Positions 55,238-63,670 are shown, numbered from the stretch's first letter. The stretch: DNA of 64,000 nucleotides from Actinotalea lenta (GCF_030586465.1 NZ_JAUQYP010000001.1:2755946-2819945), one strand, 5' to 3'. The notes: generated from the sequence alone by a model not told the origin. Program-made: numbers and translations.

Positions 55238-57799
55238 GTGCCGGCTCCCCTCCTCGACCGTCTGCCGCAGGACCCGGACCCCGATGCGCTGTTCGAGGCG
55301 TTCGTCGACTGGGCGACCGACGAGGGCCTCGAGCTCTACCCGCACCAGGAGGAGGCCCTGCTGGCGCTGGTGACCGGCTCGCACGTCGTGGTCTCCACCC
55401 CGACGGGCTCCGGCAAGTCCTTGATCGCGATGGCCGCACACTTCGTAGCACTCGCCCAGGGGCGCCGGACCTTCTACACCGCGCCGCTCAAGGCCCTGGT
55501 CAGCGAGAAGTTCTTCGACCTGGTGCGGGTGTTCGGCCCGGACAACGTCGGCATGCTGACCGGCGACTCCGCGGTGAATCCCGGCGCACCCATCGTGTGC
55601 GCGACCGCGGAGATCCTCGCCAACATCGCACTGCGCACGGGCGACGGGACGGCGCTCGAGTCCGGTCACGTCGACGACCCCGTGGTGCCCGGCGCGGATG
55701 CCGTGGGCCAGGTGGTGATGGACGAGTTCCACTTCTACGCCGACCCCCAGCGCGGCTGGGCGTGGCAGGTGCCGCTGCTCGAGCTGCCGCGCACCCAGTT
55801 CGTGCTGATGTCCGCCACGCTGGGCGACACGTCGTTCTTCGCGCAGGACCTGACGCGGCGCACAGGCGTCGAGGTGGCAACCGTCACGAGCGTCGAACGC
55901 CCGGTCCCCCTGACCTACGAGTACGTGGTCGAACCGGTGCACGAGCTGGTCACGCGCCTGGTCGAGACCGGCCGCTCCCCGGTGTACCTCGTGCACTTCA
56001 CGCAGAAGGACGCCGTCGAGCGCGCGCAGGCGCTGATGTCCACCACCGTCGCCGGGCGCGAGCAGCGCGACGCGATCTCGGCCGAGCTGGCCGACTTCCG
56101 GTTCGGCACCGGGTTCGGGACCACGCTGTCCCGGTTCCTGCGGCACGGCGTCGGCGTGCACCACGCGGGCATGCTGCCGCGCTACCGGCGCGTGGTCGAA
56201 CGGCTCACCCAGCGCGGCCTGCTCACCGTGGTGTGCGGGACGGACACCCTGGGCGTGGGGATCAACGTGCCCATCCGCACCGTCGTGCTCACCTCGCTGG
56301 TCAAGTACGACGGCCAGCGGATGCGCCACCTCTCGGCACGCGAGTTCCACCAGGTCGCCGGGCGGGCCGGACGTGCCGGCTACGACACCTCCGGGGAGGT
56401 GCTCGTGCTCGCGCCCGAGCACGTCATCGAGAACCGGGTAGCGCTCGCCAAGGCCGGGGACGACCCGAAGAAGGTCAAGAAGATCGTCCGCAAGAAGGCG
56501 CCGGCCGGTCAGGTGAACTGGACCGAGCAGACCTTCGAGCGACTGCGGGACTCGGACCCCGAGCCCCTGACCTCGAGCCTGACCGTGACGCACGCGATGG
56601 TCCTCAACGTGCTGGCCCGCCGCACCGGCGACCCGGTGCAGGCGATGCGCCGGCTGCTGACCGACAACCACGAGCCGGAGGCCGGCCGCGGGCGCCTGGT
56701 GCGCCAGGCCGTGCGGATCTACCGGTCGCTGCGCCAGAGCGGGGTCGTGGACCGGGTGCGCACGCCGGACGGCCGGTGGACCGTGCGGCTCGCGGTGTCG
56801 CTGCCCGAGGAGTTCGCCCTCAACCAGCCGTTGTCCCCGTTCGCGCTGGCAGCGCTCGAGGTGCTCGACCCGACGGCGCCGAGCTACGCCCTGGACGTCG
56901 TCTCCGTCGTCGAGGCCACACTCGACGACCCGCGCCAGGTGCTCGTCGCCCAGGAGAAGAAGGCCCGCGGCGAGGCCGTCGCGGCGATGAAGGCCGAAGG
57001 CCTGGAGTACGACGAGCGCATGGCGCTCCTCGAGGACGTGACCTACCCGCGGCCGCTGGCCGAGCTCATCGGGCACACCTTCGCGGTCTACCGGCGGACC
57101 AACCCGTGGGTGGCCGACCACGTCCCGTCCCCCAAGTCCGTCGTGCGCGACATGGCCGAGCACGGCGCCACGTTCACCGAGTACGTCAGTGCCTACGGCC
57201 TGCAGCGCACCGAGGGTGTGCTGCTGCGCTACCTCGCCGATGCGTTCCGGGCGCTGCGCCAGACCGTCCCGCCCGAGGCGCGCGACGAGGCGTTCGCCGA
57301 GCTGCTCGAGTGGCTGGGCGTCGTGGTGCGCGGGACCGACTCGAGCCTGCTCGACGAGTGGGAACGCCTGGCGGCGGGTGGCGACGTCGCCGGCGAGGAA
57401 CCACCGCCACCCGCCACGCTGTCCGGCGCCCCGCGGGCGCTGCGCGCCATGGTGCGCGGGGCACTGTTCCGGCGCGTCGAGCTGGTGGCCCGCGAGCGGT
57501 GGGACGAGCTCGGGGCACTCGGCGACACCGACGCCGACGGCGCGGCCTGGCAGGCGCACCGCTGGCGCGACGCCCTCGACCCGTACTTCGACGAGCACGA
57601 CGAGCTGCTGGTGGGAGCCGACGCACGGGGCCCGCACCTGCTCATCGTCACCGAGCACCCGGACCGCTGGGAGGTCCGCCAGCTGCTCGACGACCCGGCG
57701 GGCCACCACGACTGGCACCTGGACGCCGTGGTCGACCTTGCCGCGTCCGACGAGGCCGGAGAGCCCGTCTGGCACCTGGTGGACGCCGGGCGGCTGTAG
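55238..57799 (+). CDS. DEAD/DEAH-box RNA helicase with DUF3516-type C-terminus
   Basis: 853 aa. Walker A STPTGSGKSL, Walker B box MDEFHFYAD (DEFH), LMSATLGD and QVAGRAGRAGYDT (motif VI) show a Ski2-like superfamily 2 helicase. The C-terminal third (from about residue 540) matches the actinobacterial DUF3516 architecture. It probably acts in RNA processing or decay. The GTG is 6 bases after GAGGAT, which could serve as either -10 or Shine-Dalgarno. Confidence 0.9.
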   Translation: MPAPLLDRLPQDPDPDALFEAFVDWATDEGLELYPHQEEALLALVTGSHVVVSTPTGSGKSLIAMAAHFVALAQGRRTFYTAPLKALVSEKFFDLVRVFGPDNVGMLTGDSAVNPGAPIVCATAEILANIALRTGDGTALESGHVDDPVVPGADAVGQVVMDEFHFYADPQRGWAWQVPLLELPRTQFVLMSATLGDTSFFAQDLTRRTGVEVATVTSVERPVPLTYEYVVEPVHELVTRLVETGRSPVYLVHFTQKDAVERAQALMSTTVAGREQRDAISAELADFRFGTGFGTTLSRFLRHGVGVHHAGMLPRYRRVVERLTQRGLLTVVCGTDTLGVGINVPIRTVVLTSLVKYDGQRMRHLSAREFHQVAGRAGRAGYDTSGEVLVLAPEHVIENRVALAKAGDDPKKVKKIVRKKAPAGQVNWTEQTFERLRDSDPEPLTSSLTVTHAMVLNVLARRTGDPVQAMRRLLTDNHEPEAGRGRLVRQAVRIYRSLRQSGVVDRVRTPDGRWTVRLAVSLPEEFALNQPLSPFALAALEVLDPTAPSYALDVVSVVEATLDDPRQVLVAQEKKARGEAVAAMKAEGLEYDERMALLEDVTYPRPLAELIGHTFAVYRRTNPWVADHVPSPKSVVRDMAEHGATFTEYVSAYGLQRTEGVLLRYLADAFRALRQTVPPEARDEAFAELLEWLGVVVRGTDSSLLDEWERLAAGGDVAGEEPPPPATLSGAPRALRAMVRGALFRRVELVARERWDELGALGDTDADGAAWQAHRWRDALDPYFDEHDELLVGADARGPHLLIVTEHPDRWEVRQLLDDPAGHHDWHLDAVVDLAASDEAGEPVWHLVDAGRL

Positions 57800-57821
57800 C
57801 CCGGGCGCGCGCGGCCGCAGC

Positions 57822-57827
57822 TACCCT
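57822..57827 (+). promoter_or_regulatory. -10-like TACCCT for ybaK
   Basis: TACCCT 6 bases before GTG 57834. Confidence 0.5.
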
Positions 57828-57833
57828 CGGTCC

Positions 57834-58328
57834 GTGGCCAAGCCGAAGCACCCGGCCGGGACGCCGGCGATCGTCGCCCTCGAACGTGCGGGGGTCGCGC
57901 ACACCGTGCACCCGTACGAGCACGACGCGTCGACCACGGTCGGCTACGGCCTGGAGGCCGCCGAGGTCCTGGGCATCCCACCCGAGCAGGTCTACAAGAC
58001 CCTCATGGCTGACGTGGACGGCACCCTGACGGTCGCCGTGGTCCCGGTCACCGGGAAGCTGGACCTCAAGGCGCTGGCCGCCGCGGTGGGCGGCAAGAAG
58101 GCCGCCATGGCCGACCCCGCGGTGGCCGAGCGCGTCACCGGCTACGTGGTCGGCGGCATCTCCCCGCTCGGGCAGAAGACCGCACACCCCATGGTCGTCG
58201 ACGAGACGGTGGTGCTGTTCGACACGGTCTACGTCTCAGGCGGCCGCCGCGGCCTGGACATCGGCCTCGCGCCGGACGACCTGGTCACGCTCACCGGCGC
58301 CGTGGTTGCCGCCATCGCCAGGGACTGA
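57834..58328 (+). CDS. ybaK: Cys-tRNA(Pro) deacylase
   Basis: 164 aa YbaK/EbsC editing protein that clears Cys (and Ala) mischarged on tRNA-Pro. PEQVYKTLMADVDG holds the conserved Lys, and GYVVGGISPLGQK is the family glycine-rich motif. GTG start 6 bases after TACCCT. Confidence 0.93.
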   Translation: MAKPKHPAGTPAIVALERAGVAHTVHPYEHDASTTVGYGLEAAEVLGIPPEQVYKTLMADVDGTLTVAVVPVTGKLDLKALAAAVGGKKAAMADPAVAERVTGYVVGGISPLGQKTAHPMVVDETVVLFDTVYVSGGRRGLDIGLAPDDLVTLTGAVVAAIARD

Positions 58329-58367
58329 CAACCGCCCCCACGCGCGCCGGAGGACGATCCTCGCGGC

Positions 58368-58879
58368 CTACCCGTCGGTGTCGCGCCCACCCGAGGCGGC
58401 GCGACCGGCGACCGAGCGCCGTCGCGGGCGCGCCAGCAGGTACCCGGCGAGGACGAGGCAGACGCCTCGCCGCCCAAGGCCGTGACCGTGGTGCGGTCTG
58501 CCGAGACCCGGAACGCCTCTCCGAAGCGCCCGTCCGTGAGGACCAGGGCGTCGGCGGGCAGCGCGTCGAGGACCCGCGGGTCGCCGAAGGGCCAGTCCCC
58601 GAGCGACCCGCTCCGGCCGGCGTCGTCGACCTCCAGGACCTGCGTGGCGACGCCGTCGACGAGCTCCACCGACAGCCACGTCCGCCCGCGACCCTGATCG
58701 ACGTCCGTGTCGGTGACCGTCGGCGAGTCCGAGGGGGTGGCCCAGTAGGAGAAGTACGCGTGGGGCGTCCCGAACCTGACCGACGCGTCGGCCGGCCGAG
58801 CGGACCCGTCCACGGTGCCCACCGAGTCGGACGCGCCGAGCAGCGCCACCGCGACGCCGGACAGACCCCCTGCTATCAC
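58368..58879 (-). pseudogene. Frameshifted small membrane/exported protein
   Basis: The GTG at 58877-58879 follows GGAGGGAGAC, a good ribosome binding site. The frame encodes a hydrophobic N-terminus (MIAGGLSGVAVALLG) and a domain (ASVRFGTPHAYFSYWATP, TWLSVELVDGVATQVLEVDD) to VTALGGE near 58470. Without a stop, the sensible continuation GVCLVLAGYLLARPRRRS, a membrane anchor with basic stop-transfer, lies in the -1 frame and ends at TAG 58368. The unshifted frame runs on into ybaK. So one base is missing, or there is a sequencing error or frameshifting. Function unknown. Confidence 0.7.
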
Positions 58880-58976
58880 GTCTCCCTCCGAACCGTGAGT
58901 GTCGCACCAGTGCGCCCGGGCGCGGGGCCGGTTAGCGTGCCGGTGTCAGCGCACGACGAGGTGCAGGAGGCACACC

Positions 58977-59186
58977 ATGTCCGAGCACGTCTACAAGGTC
59001 GTCGAGGTCGTCGGGTCCTCGGCCGCGGGGATCGACGCGGCCATCAACAACGCCGTCGAGCGGGCGGCGCAGACCACCCGCAACCTGGACTGGTTCGAGG
59101 TGACCGACATCCGCGGGCACCTGGCCGACCAGTCCGTGGCGCACGTGCAGGTCACGCTGAAGATCGGCTTCCGGCTCGAGGGGTGA
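58977..59186 (+). CDS. Dodecin
   Basis: 69 aa flavin-storage protein that forms dodecamers. VYKVVEVVGSSAAGIDAAI and LDWFEVTDIRG (flavin-stacking Trp39) are diagnostic. CAGGAGGCACACC precedes the ATG, one of the better Shine-Dalgarno sites here. Confidence 0.95.
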   Translation: MSEHVYKVVEVVGSSAAGIDAAINNAVERAAQTTRNLDWFEVTDIRGHLADQSVAHVQVTLKIGFRLEG

Positions 59187-59190
59187 GAGC

Positions 59191-59619
59191 TCAGCGGGGC
59201 GGGTAGGCGTACCCGGCCGGCGGGTACGCGGCGGCCTGGTAGGGGCCACGCACCGGGACTATCTGCTTGCCCAGCGGCAGCAGCGAGATCGGGATCATCC
59301 TGAGGTTCGCGATCCCGAGCGGGATCCCGATGATCGACACGAACAGCGGGATCGCCGTGATCACGTGCCCGATCGCAAGCCAGATACCGGCCACCAGCAG
59401 CCAGATCACGTTGCCGATGGTCGACCATGCGCCCGCGGTGGGCTTGTCCACCACGGTGCGACCGAACGGCCACAGCGCGTACCCGGCGATCCGGAACGAC
59501 GCGATGCCGAACGGGATGGTGATGATCAGCACCATGCAGATCACCCCTGCTATCACGTAGCCCAGCGCGAGCCAGATCCCGGCCAGCAGCAGCCAGATCA
59601 CGTTCAGGACGGCGTTCAC
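59191..59619 (-). CDS. YccF-domain membrane protein
   Basis: 142 aa with two repeated hydrophobic halves: NVIWLLLAGIWLALGYVIAG and NVIWLLVAGIWLAIGHVITA, each ending in an IPxGIA motif. The C-terminal tail is Pro/Tyr-rich. Function unknown. Its stop lies 4 bases from the dodecin stop (convergent). Confidence 0.9.
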   Translation of the reverse strand: MNAVLNVIWLLLAGIWLALGYVIAGVICMVLIITIPFGIASFRIAGYALWPFGRTVVDKPTAGAWSTIGNVIWLLVAGIWLAIGHVITAIPLFVSIIGIPLGIANLRMIPISLLPLGKQIVPVRGPYQAAAYPPAGYAYPPR

Positions 59620-59788
59620 GCCACCACTGTGCCGCACCCGGCCCCCCAGCGGATCAGGGATCCCCCTGAGATTCGCGGCCGGCGGCGCAGACCGCGGCCG
59701 CCGGCGCAAGATGCGGCGCACGGGACGCCGCGAACCGCGCCGCACGCCGCGGGCCGCGCCCGACGCCGCGATCTGCGGGCGCGTGGAG
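59620..59788. repeat. GC-rich intergenic repeat, copy A
   Basis: The 169-base gap between the YccF and uridine-kinase-like genes. It holds the motif CGCAGAYCGCGGC twice in opposite orientation (59686-59698 forward, 59765-59777 reverse) and GCCGCGGGCCGCGCCC (59746-59761). The same pieces recur at 63495-63565. The 17-mer GACGCCGCGATCTGCGG (59762-59778) is exactly inverted there. Confidence 0.65.
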
Positions 59789-60436
59789 TCAGTCCTCGCC
59801 GCCCGGGAGGACGTGCGGGGCGTGGAGGTCGGCCAGGTCGACCACCACCGTCGCCAGGTGCGCCGGGCGGCACTCCTCCAGGTAGAGCCGCTGCCCCTGG
59901 ACGTACCTGCGCTGGACCCGCGGGTCCGGCGACGTGCCGTCCCGCGCGGCCATCCGCGCCAGCGCCACCTCGGTCGGGGCGTCCAGGAACACCGAGACGT
60001 CCCAGACGGCGGCAAGCTCGCGGCGGTGCAGGAACAGGCCGTCGACCACCACCACACCGCCGTCGGGCACTGGCGTGGGCGGCACGTCGATGGGTGCGTC
60101 CGCGCGGTGGTCGAACACCGCGGTCCGGATCGGCTCACCCACGCGCACCGGCCGGACCACGGCCACGAGGAACGCGTCCACGTCCACCGAGTCCCGGTAG
60201 AACCCCTCCGGCGAGTCCGGGCCGCGTGCGTGCCGGACCGCGGCGGGGTGCAGGAAGTCGTCCAGGCAGACCCGCACGACGTGGCGACCCCGCGCGATGA
60301 GCTCGCGCGCGAGGGCGTCGGCGAACGTGGTCTTGCCGACGCCGTCGACACCGTCGACGCCGACCAGCAAGCGCCCCTCCCCGGCCTGCTCGACCGCGAG
60401 CACGACCTCCGCCAGGACCTCCCGGTTCGCGTCCAT
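59789..60436 (-). CDS. Uridine kinase-like P-loop protein
   Basis: 215 aa. GVDGVDGVGKTTFADALA is Walker A, VCLDDFLHP and VVVDGLFL are the substrate and Walker B regions of the uridine kinase/phosphoribulokinase family. It probably phosphorylates a nucleoside or related small molecule. It is divergent from yggS. Confidence 0.82.
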   Translation of the reverse strand: MDANREVLAEVVLAVEQAGEGRLLVGVDGVDGVGKTTFADALARELIARGRHVVRVCLDDFLHPAAVRHARGPDSPEGFYRDSVDVDAFLVAVVRPVRVGEPIRTAVFDHRADAPIDVPPTPVPDGGVVVVDGLFLHRRELAAVWDVSVFLDAPTEVALARMAARDGTSPDPRVQRRYVQGQRLYLEECRPAHLATVVVDLADLHAPHVLPGGED

Positions 60437-60452
60437 GCGCCCAGCGTGCCAC

Positions 60453-60458
60453 TAGCCT
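60453..60458 (+). promoter_or_regulatory. -10-like TAGCCT for yggS
   Basis: TAGCCT 7 bases before GTG 60466, in a 29-base divergent gap. Confidence 0.5.
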
Positions 60459-60465
60459 CCTGGGG

Positions 60466-61179
60466 GTGAGCAGCACCGACTCCCCCACAGCCGAGATCGC
60501 CCGGCGGTGGCAGGCACTGACGGAGCGTGTCGCATCGGCCGCGGACGCCGCCGGCCGGTCGCCCGACGACGTGGCGGTGCTGCTGGCGAGCAAGACGACC
60601 CCGGTACCGGTGGTCCGCGCTGCGGTCGAGGCCGGGGCGACGCTGCTGGGCGAGAACCGGGTCCAGGAGCTGGTGGCCAAGGCGCCCGAGCTCGCGGACC
60701 TGGACCCGACGTGGCACGTGATCGGCCACCTGCAGTCCAACAAGGTCAACGCCGCGCTGCGCTGGGCACGATGCGTGCAGAGCGTCGACGACCTCGACCT
60801 GGCGCGGCGGCTGTCCCGCCGCTGCGAGGTGACCGACCGCGACCTCGAGGTCATGGTCCAGGTCAACGTCTCCGGGGAGGAGACTAAGTCCGGCGTGTCA
60901 CCGGAGGCCGCGCTGGATCTGGCCGCCTCGGTCGCCGCGCTTCCGGGGCTGCGGCTCACCGGTCTGATGACCATCGGTGCCCACTCTCCGGATACGGGCC
61001 TGGTACGCGCCGGCTACGCCCGGCTGCGCGAGCTGCGCGACGCCTTGGTGGGCCAGGCCGCGACCGCGGGCGCCACGGTGCTGTCGATGGGGATGAGCGG
61101 GGACCTGGAGCTCGCCGTCGCGGAAGGCGCGACGCTGGTGAGGGTGGGCACCGCCGTGTTCGGACCGCGACAGGTCTGA
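60466..61179 (+). CDS. YggS-family PLP homeostasis protein
   Basis: 237 aa. Lys43 in VLLASKTTPV binds PLP; WHVIGHLQSNKV, LMTIGAH and LSMGMSGDLELAV are family signatures. It buffers pyridoxal phosphate. In many actinobacteria yggS is in the cell-division cluster; here it stands alone. Confidence 0.93.
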   Translation: MSSTDSPTAEIARRWQALTERVASAADAAGRSPDDVAVLLASKTTPVPVVRAAVEAGATLLGENRVQELVAKAPELADLDPTWHVIGHLQSNKVNAALRWARCVQSVDDLDLARRLSRRCEVTDRDLEVMVQVNVSGEETKSGVSPEAALDLAASVAALPGLRLTGLMTIGAHSPDTGLVRAGYARLRELRDALVGQAATAGATVLSMGMSGDLELAVAEGATLVRVGTAVFGPRQV

Positions 61180-61358
61180 GCCCGCGGGCCGCGACGAGTT
61201 GTCGAACCTCGCGTCATCCCGGTCGGTCCCGGCGCTCTCCTCCGGTGCACGCACCTGCGGAGTGTCGAGGCGGCCGGGATGTCGATCCTCACTACTGTCT
61301 TGATGGTCTGCACGGCCTGCCGATGAGCGTGGCGACCCCGAGTGGACCGGAGCACGAG

Positions 61359-61697
61359 ATGAACGTCCCCAGCAGCATCCTGCGAGACCACGGCGACCAG
61401 CCGTTCCTGCCGGTCGACGTCGCGCGGGCCGTCCTGATCGCGGACGACGGGCTGTACGAGGCGCTGGTGGCCCGGCACGACCCCGACGCGGTGCACCGCA
61501 GCGGTGCCTGGCGGCTGTTGCGGCATGACGCCTGGACGCCCCAGGCCGTCGAGCCGGCCGCCGCGCTGCGCGGTCTCCTGGCCGACGTCCAGCACCCGCT
61601 GGCCGAGGCCGCGGTCGCCGCGCTCGGCGAGGGCATCGACAGCATCGAGATCACGCCGCTCGAGCGGTCCGACCACGTCGGTCGGCACGCGGCCTGA
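61359..61697 (+). CDS. Small protein of unknown function
   Basis: 112 aa, acidic to neutral, no membrane segment or known motif (ADDGLYEALVARHDPDAV, LGEGIDSIEITPLERSD). Its GC3 bias is like that of real genes. I chose ATG 61359 because GGAG lies upstream; an earlier ATG at 61323 would add 12 residues. It converges with the HhH gene. Confidence 0.6.
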   Translation: MNVPSSILRDHGDQPFLPVDVARAVLIADDGLYEALVARHDPDAVHRSGAWRLLRHDAWTPQAVEPAAALRGLLADVQHPLAEAAVAALGEGIDSIEITPLERSDHVGRHAA

Positions 61698-61717
61698 CCG
61701 AGGTGGGCCCGGACCCG

Positions 61718-62359
61718 TCAGGCAGCCCGGACCTCGGCGACGATCGAGTCGTCGCGCGCCGCGCGCACCAGCGCCGCCGCGAGCCGCGGGAAGTCGTCGG
61801 CGTACGGCGCGAGGCCGCGCCCGGTGTGCGGGAGTCCCAGCGACCTCGCCCCGTCGCCCACGGCGCGGTCGGCGAACGGCGCGATCTCCGGCCACACGCC
61901 CTGTACCTCGCGGCAGAAGATCGCCGAGCCCGCCGGCCCGATGCCCGGCAGCACCTCGAGGGCCGCCCGGAAGCGGTCCACACGGTCCGGTGACCCGGGG
62001 CGCACGGTGCGCAGGTCACCGCGCCACTCCTCGAGCACGTACCGGGCTCCGCGGCCGAGCATGGTCGCGGTGCGCTCGTCGTACCGCCGGTAGTGCCCCC
62101 GGCCGAGCGCGTCCACGCGGTCCTGCCAGGTCGCGTCGAGCATGCCCTGCGGGGTCCCCATCCCCGCCGCGAAGAGCTCGCGAGCCGCGGCCGCGGCGAT
62201 CGACGCGTCGATCCGGGCCGACAGCAGCGTGGACAGCACTGCGAGCTGGTAGAGGGGGGCGGGCTCGTCGGCGAGCCGGATGCCGGCCTCCTGCGCCCAG
62301 GTGGTGCCCGCGCGGTCGACGAGCGCCTCGATCACTTTCCGGTTGCGCTGTGTCGTCAT
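61718..62359 (-). CDS. HhH DNA-glycosylase-fold protein (endonuclease III-like)
   Basis: 213 aa. The helix-hairpin-helix reads LEVLPGIGPAGSAIF and a conserved Asp follows in PFADRAVGDGA. The Lys that makes endonuclease III a lyase and the C-terminal 4Fe-4S cysteines are both absent, so it may be a monofunctional glycosylase or a non-catalytic relative. It is 47 bases downstream of lplA. Confidence 0.7.
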   Translation of the reverse strand: MTTQRNRKVIEALVDRAGTTWAQEAGIRLADEPAPLYQLAVLSTLLSARIDASIAAAAARELFAAGMGTPQGMLDATWQDRVDALGRGHYRRYDERTATMLGRGARYVLEEWRGDLRTVRPGSPDRVDRFRAALEVLPGIGPAGSAIFCREVQGVWPEIAPFADRAVGDGARSLGLPHTGRGLAPYADDFPRLAAALVRAARDDSIVAEVRAA

Positions 62360-62406
62360 CGCCTCAGGATCGGACGACAGGGCGCGGGGCGCATCCGCGC
62401 GACGTC

Positions 62407-63456
62407 TCAGGGGACCCGCGCGGTCCACTCCGGGGTGTCGAACCGGGTGCGCACGAGATCCTCGGCCCTGGCCCGCTCGGCAGCGGTCACCTCGCCGTCG
62501 ACGGTGCGGTACCGGGCCCGGAACGAGGCCTTGAAGGACGTGATGACGTCCGCACGCGCCATGCCGGTCTGCGAGCGCAGCGGGTCGACCCGCTTGTTCG
62601 CACTCGTCGTGCCCTTGTCCGAGATCTTCTCCCGGCCGATGCGCAGCACCTCGAGCATCTTCATGGCGTCGATGTCGTATGCCATCGTCACGTGGTGCAG
62701 GACGGCGCCGCTGGCCAGCCGCTTCTGCGCGGCGCCGGCGATCTTGCCGGCGGGCGAGGCGATGTCGTTGAGCGGCACGTGGCGCGCCTCGATCCCGAGG
62801 TCGCCGAGCGCGCCGATCACCCAGTCGTCCAGGAAGGCGTAGGAGCGCTCGAAGCTCAGGCCCTCCACCAACGAGGCGGGCACGGTCAGCGAGTACGTGA
62901 TCGTGTTGCCGGGCTCGATGAACATCGCGCCCCCGCCGGAGATACGGCGCACCACCGTGATGCCGTGCCGCTGCGCACCCTCGGGGTCGACCTCGTTGGA
63001 CAGCGACTGGAAGCTGCCGATCACCACGGCCGGTGCGCCCCACTCCCAGATCCGCAGCGTCGGGCGCCGGGTGCCGGCCCCGACGGCCTCGGCCATCGAC
63101 TGGTCCAGCGCCATGTGCATCGCCGGGGACTGCGGTCCCTCGTGCACGATCTCGAAGGTGTGGTCCTCCCACCGGGTCGCATGCCCGAGCGCACGGCGCA
63201 CCGCGATCGCGACCGCCTCCGCACTGAAGCCCACCATTGCGACGTCGTCGGCCAGTGAGGCCGACACCACCCGGGTCAGGTCCGCGACCCCGGCGTCGGC
63301 GGGCTGGCCGACGAGCGCCGCGTCGATGTCCTCGAGCGCGGTGTCCGGCTCGAGGAAGAAGTCGCCCGAGACCGCGGCGCCGGTCAGTCGCCCGTCGGCG
63401 ACCTCCACGTCGACCGCGACCAGCTTGCCGCCAGGAACCTTGTACTCACCACGCAC
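62407..63456 (-). CDS. Lipoate-protein ligase with N-terminal accessory domain
   Basis: 349 aa. Catalytic LplA motifs lie in the C-terminal part: VVRRISGGGAMFIEPGN and ASPAGKIAGAAQKR (adenylate-binding Lys). The accessory domain, GEYKVPGGKLVAVDVEV and GDFFLEPDTALEDI, is at residues 1-60, whereas in E. coli LplA it is C-terminal. This is a circularly permuted domain order. It attaches lipoate to dehydrogenase E2 or H proteins. GTG 63456 has AGGA 7 bases upstream; TTG 63459 is possible. Confidence 0.88.
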   Translation of the reverse strand: MRGEYKVPGGKLVAVDVEVADGRLTGAAVSGDFFLEPDTALEDIDAALVGQPADAGVADLTRVVSASLADDVAMVGFSAEAVAIAVRRALGHATRWEDHTFEIVHEGPQSPAMHMALDQSMAEAVGAGTRRPTLRIWEWGAPAVVIGSFQSLSNEVDPEGAQRHGITVVRRISGGGAMFIEPGNTITYSLTVPASLVEGLSFERSYAFLDDWVIGALGDLGIEARHVPLNDIASPAGKIAGAAQKRLASGAVLHHVTMAYDIDAMKMLEVLRIGREKISDKGTTSANKRVDPLRSQTGMARADVITSFKASFRARYRTVDGEVTAAERARAEDLVRTRFDTPEWTARVP

Positions 63457-63494
63457 CAAGTCATCCTACGACTCGCCGGACGCCGCGTCTCCCC

Positions 63495-63565
63495 GCCGCG
63501 GGCCGCGCCCCCGCAGACCGCGGCCCACAGTGGATGTCGCGGCGCAAGCCGCAGATCGCGGCGTC
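63495..63565. repeat. GC-rich intergenic repeat, copy B
   Basis: Contains GCCGCGGGCCGCGCCC (63495-63510), CGCAGACCGCGGC (63512-63524) and CGCAGATCGCGGC (63550-63562), sharing three blocks with copy A 3.8 kb away. It has a different order and orientation. No coding function is visible. Confidence 0.65.
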
Positions 63566-63571
63566 CGGGGC

Positions 63572-63654
63572 GCCGCGACGTGGGCGCACCGCCGCGACGT
63601 GGGCGCAACGCCGCGACGTGGGCGCACCGCCGCGACGTGGGCGCAACGCCGCGA
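63572..63654. repeat. 19-bp tandem repeat array
   Basis: Four 19-base units GCCGCGACGTGGGCGCAMC plus a 7-base partial. Units alternate CACC and CAAC ends, so the true period is 38 bases. It lies between lplA and the YeiH-like gene, directly beside repeat copy B. The rest of 63457-63670 holds nothing else. Confidence 0.9.
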
Positions 63655-63670
63655 GTTGGCAGGGCGGGGG

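Noticed and set aside
54725-57775. A 1016-codon minus-strand frame opposite the helicase
   Set aside because: A shadow of the helicase gene; no start signal or recognisable domain.
53269-58029. A 1586-codon open frame on the plus strand
   Set aside because: It overlaps rnhA, the phosphoribosyltransferase gene and the helicase in another frame; composition is Arg/Gly/Ala-rich and only the known genes have motifs.
63572-63654. CRISPR array
   Set aside because: The 19-base units are contiguous with no spacers and no cas genes are present.
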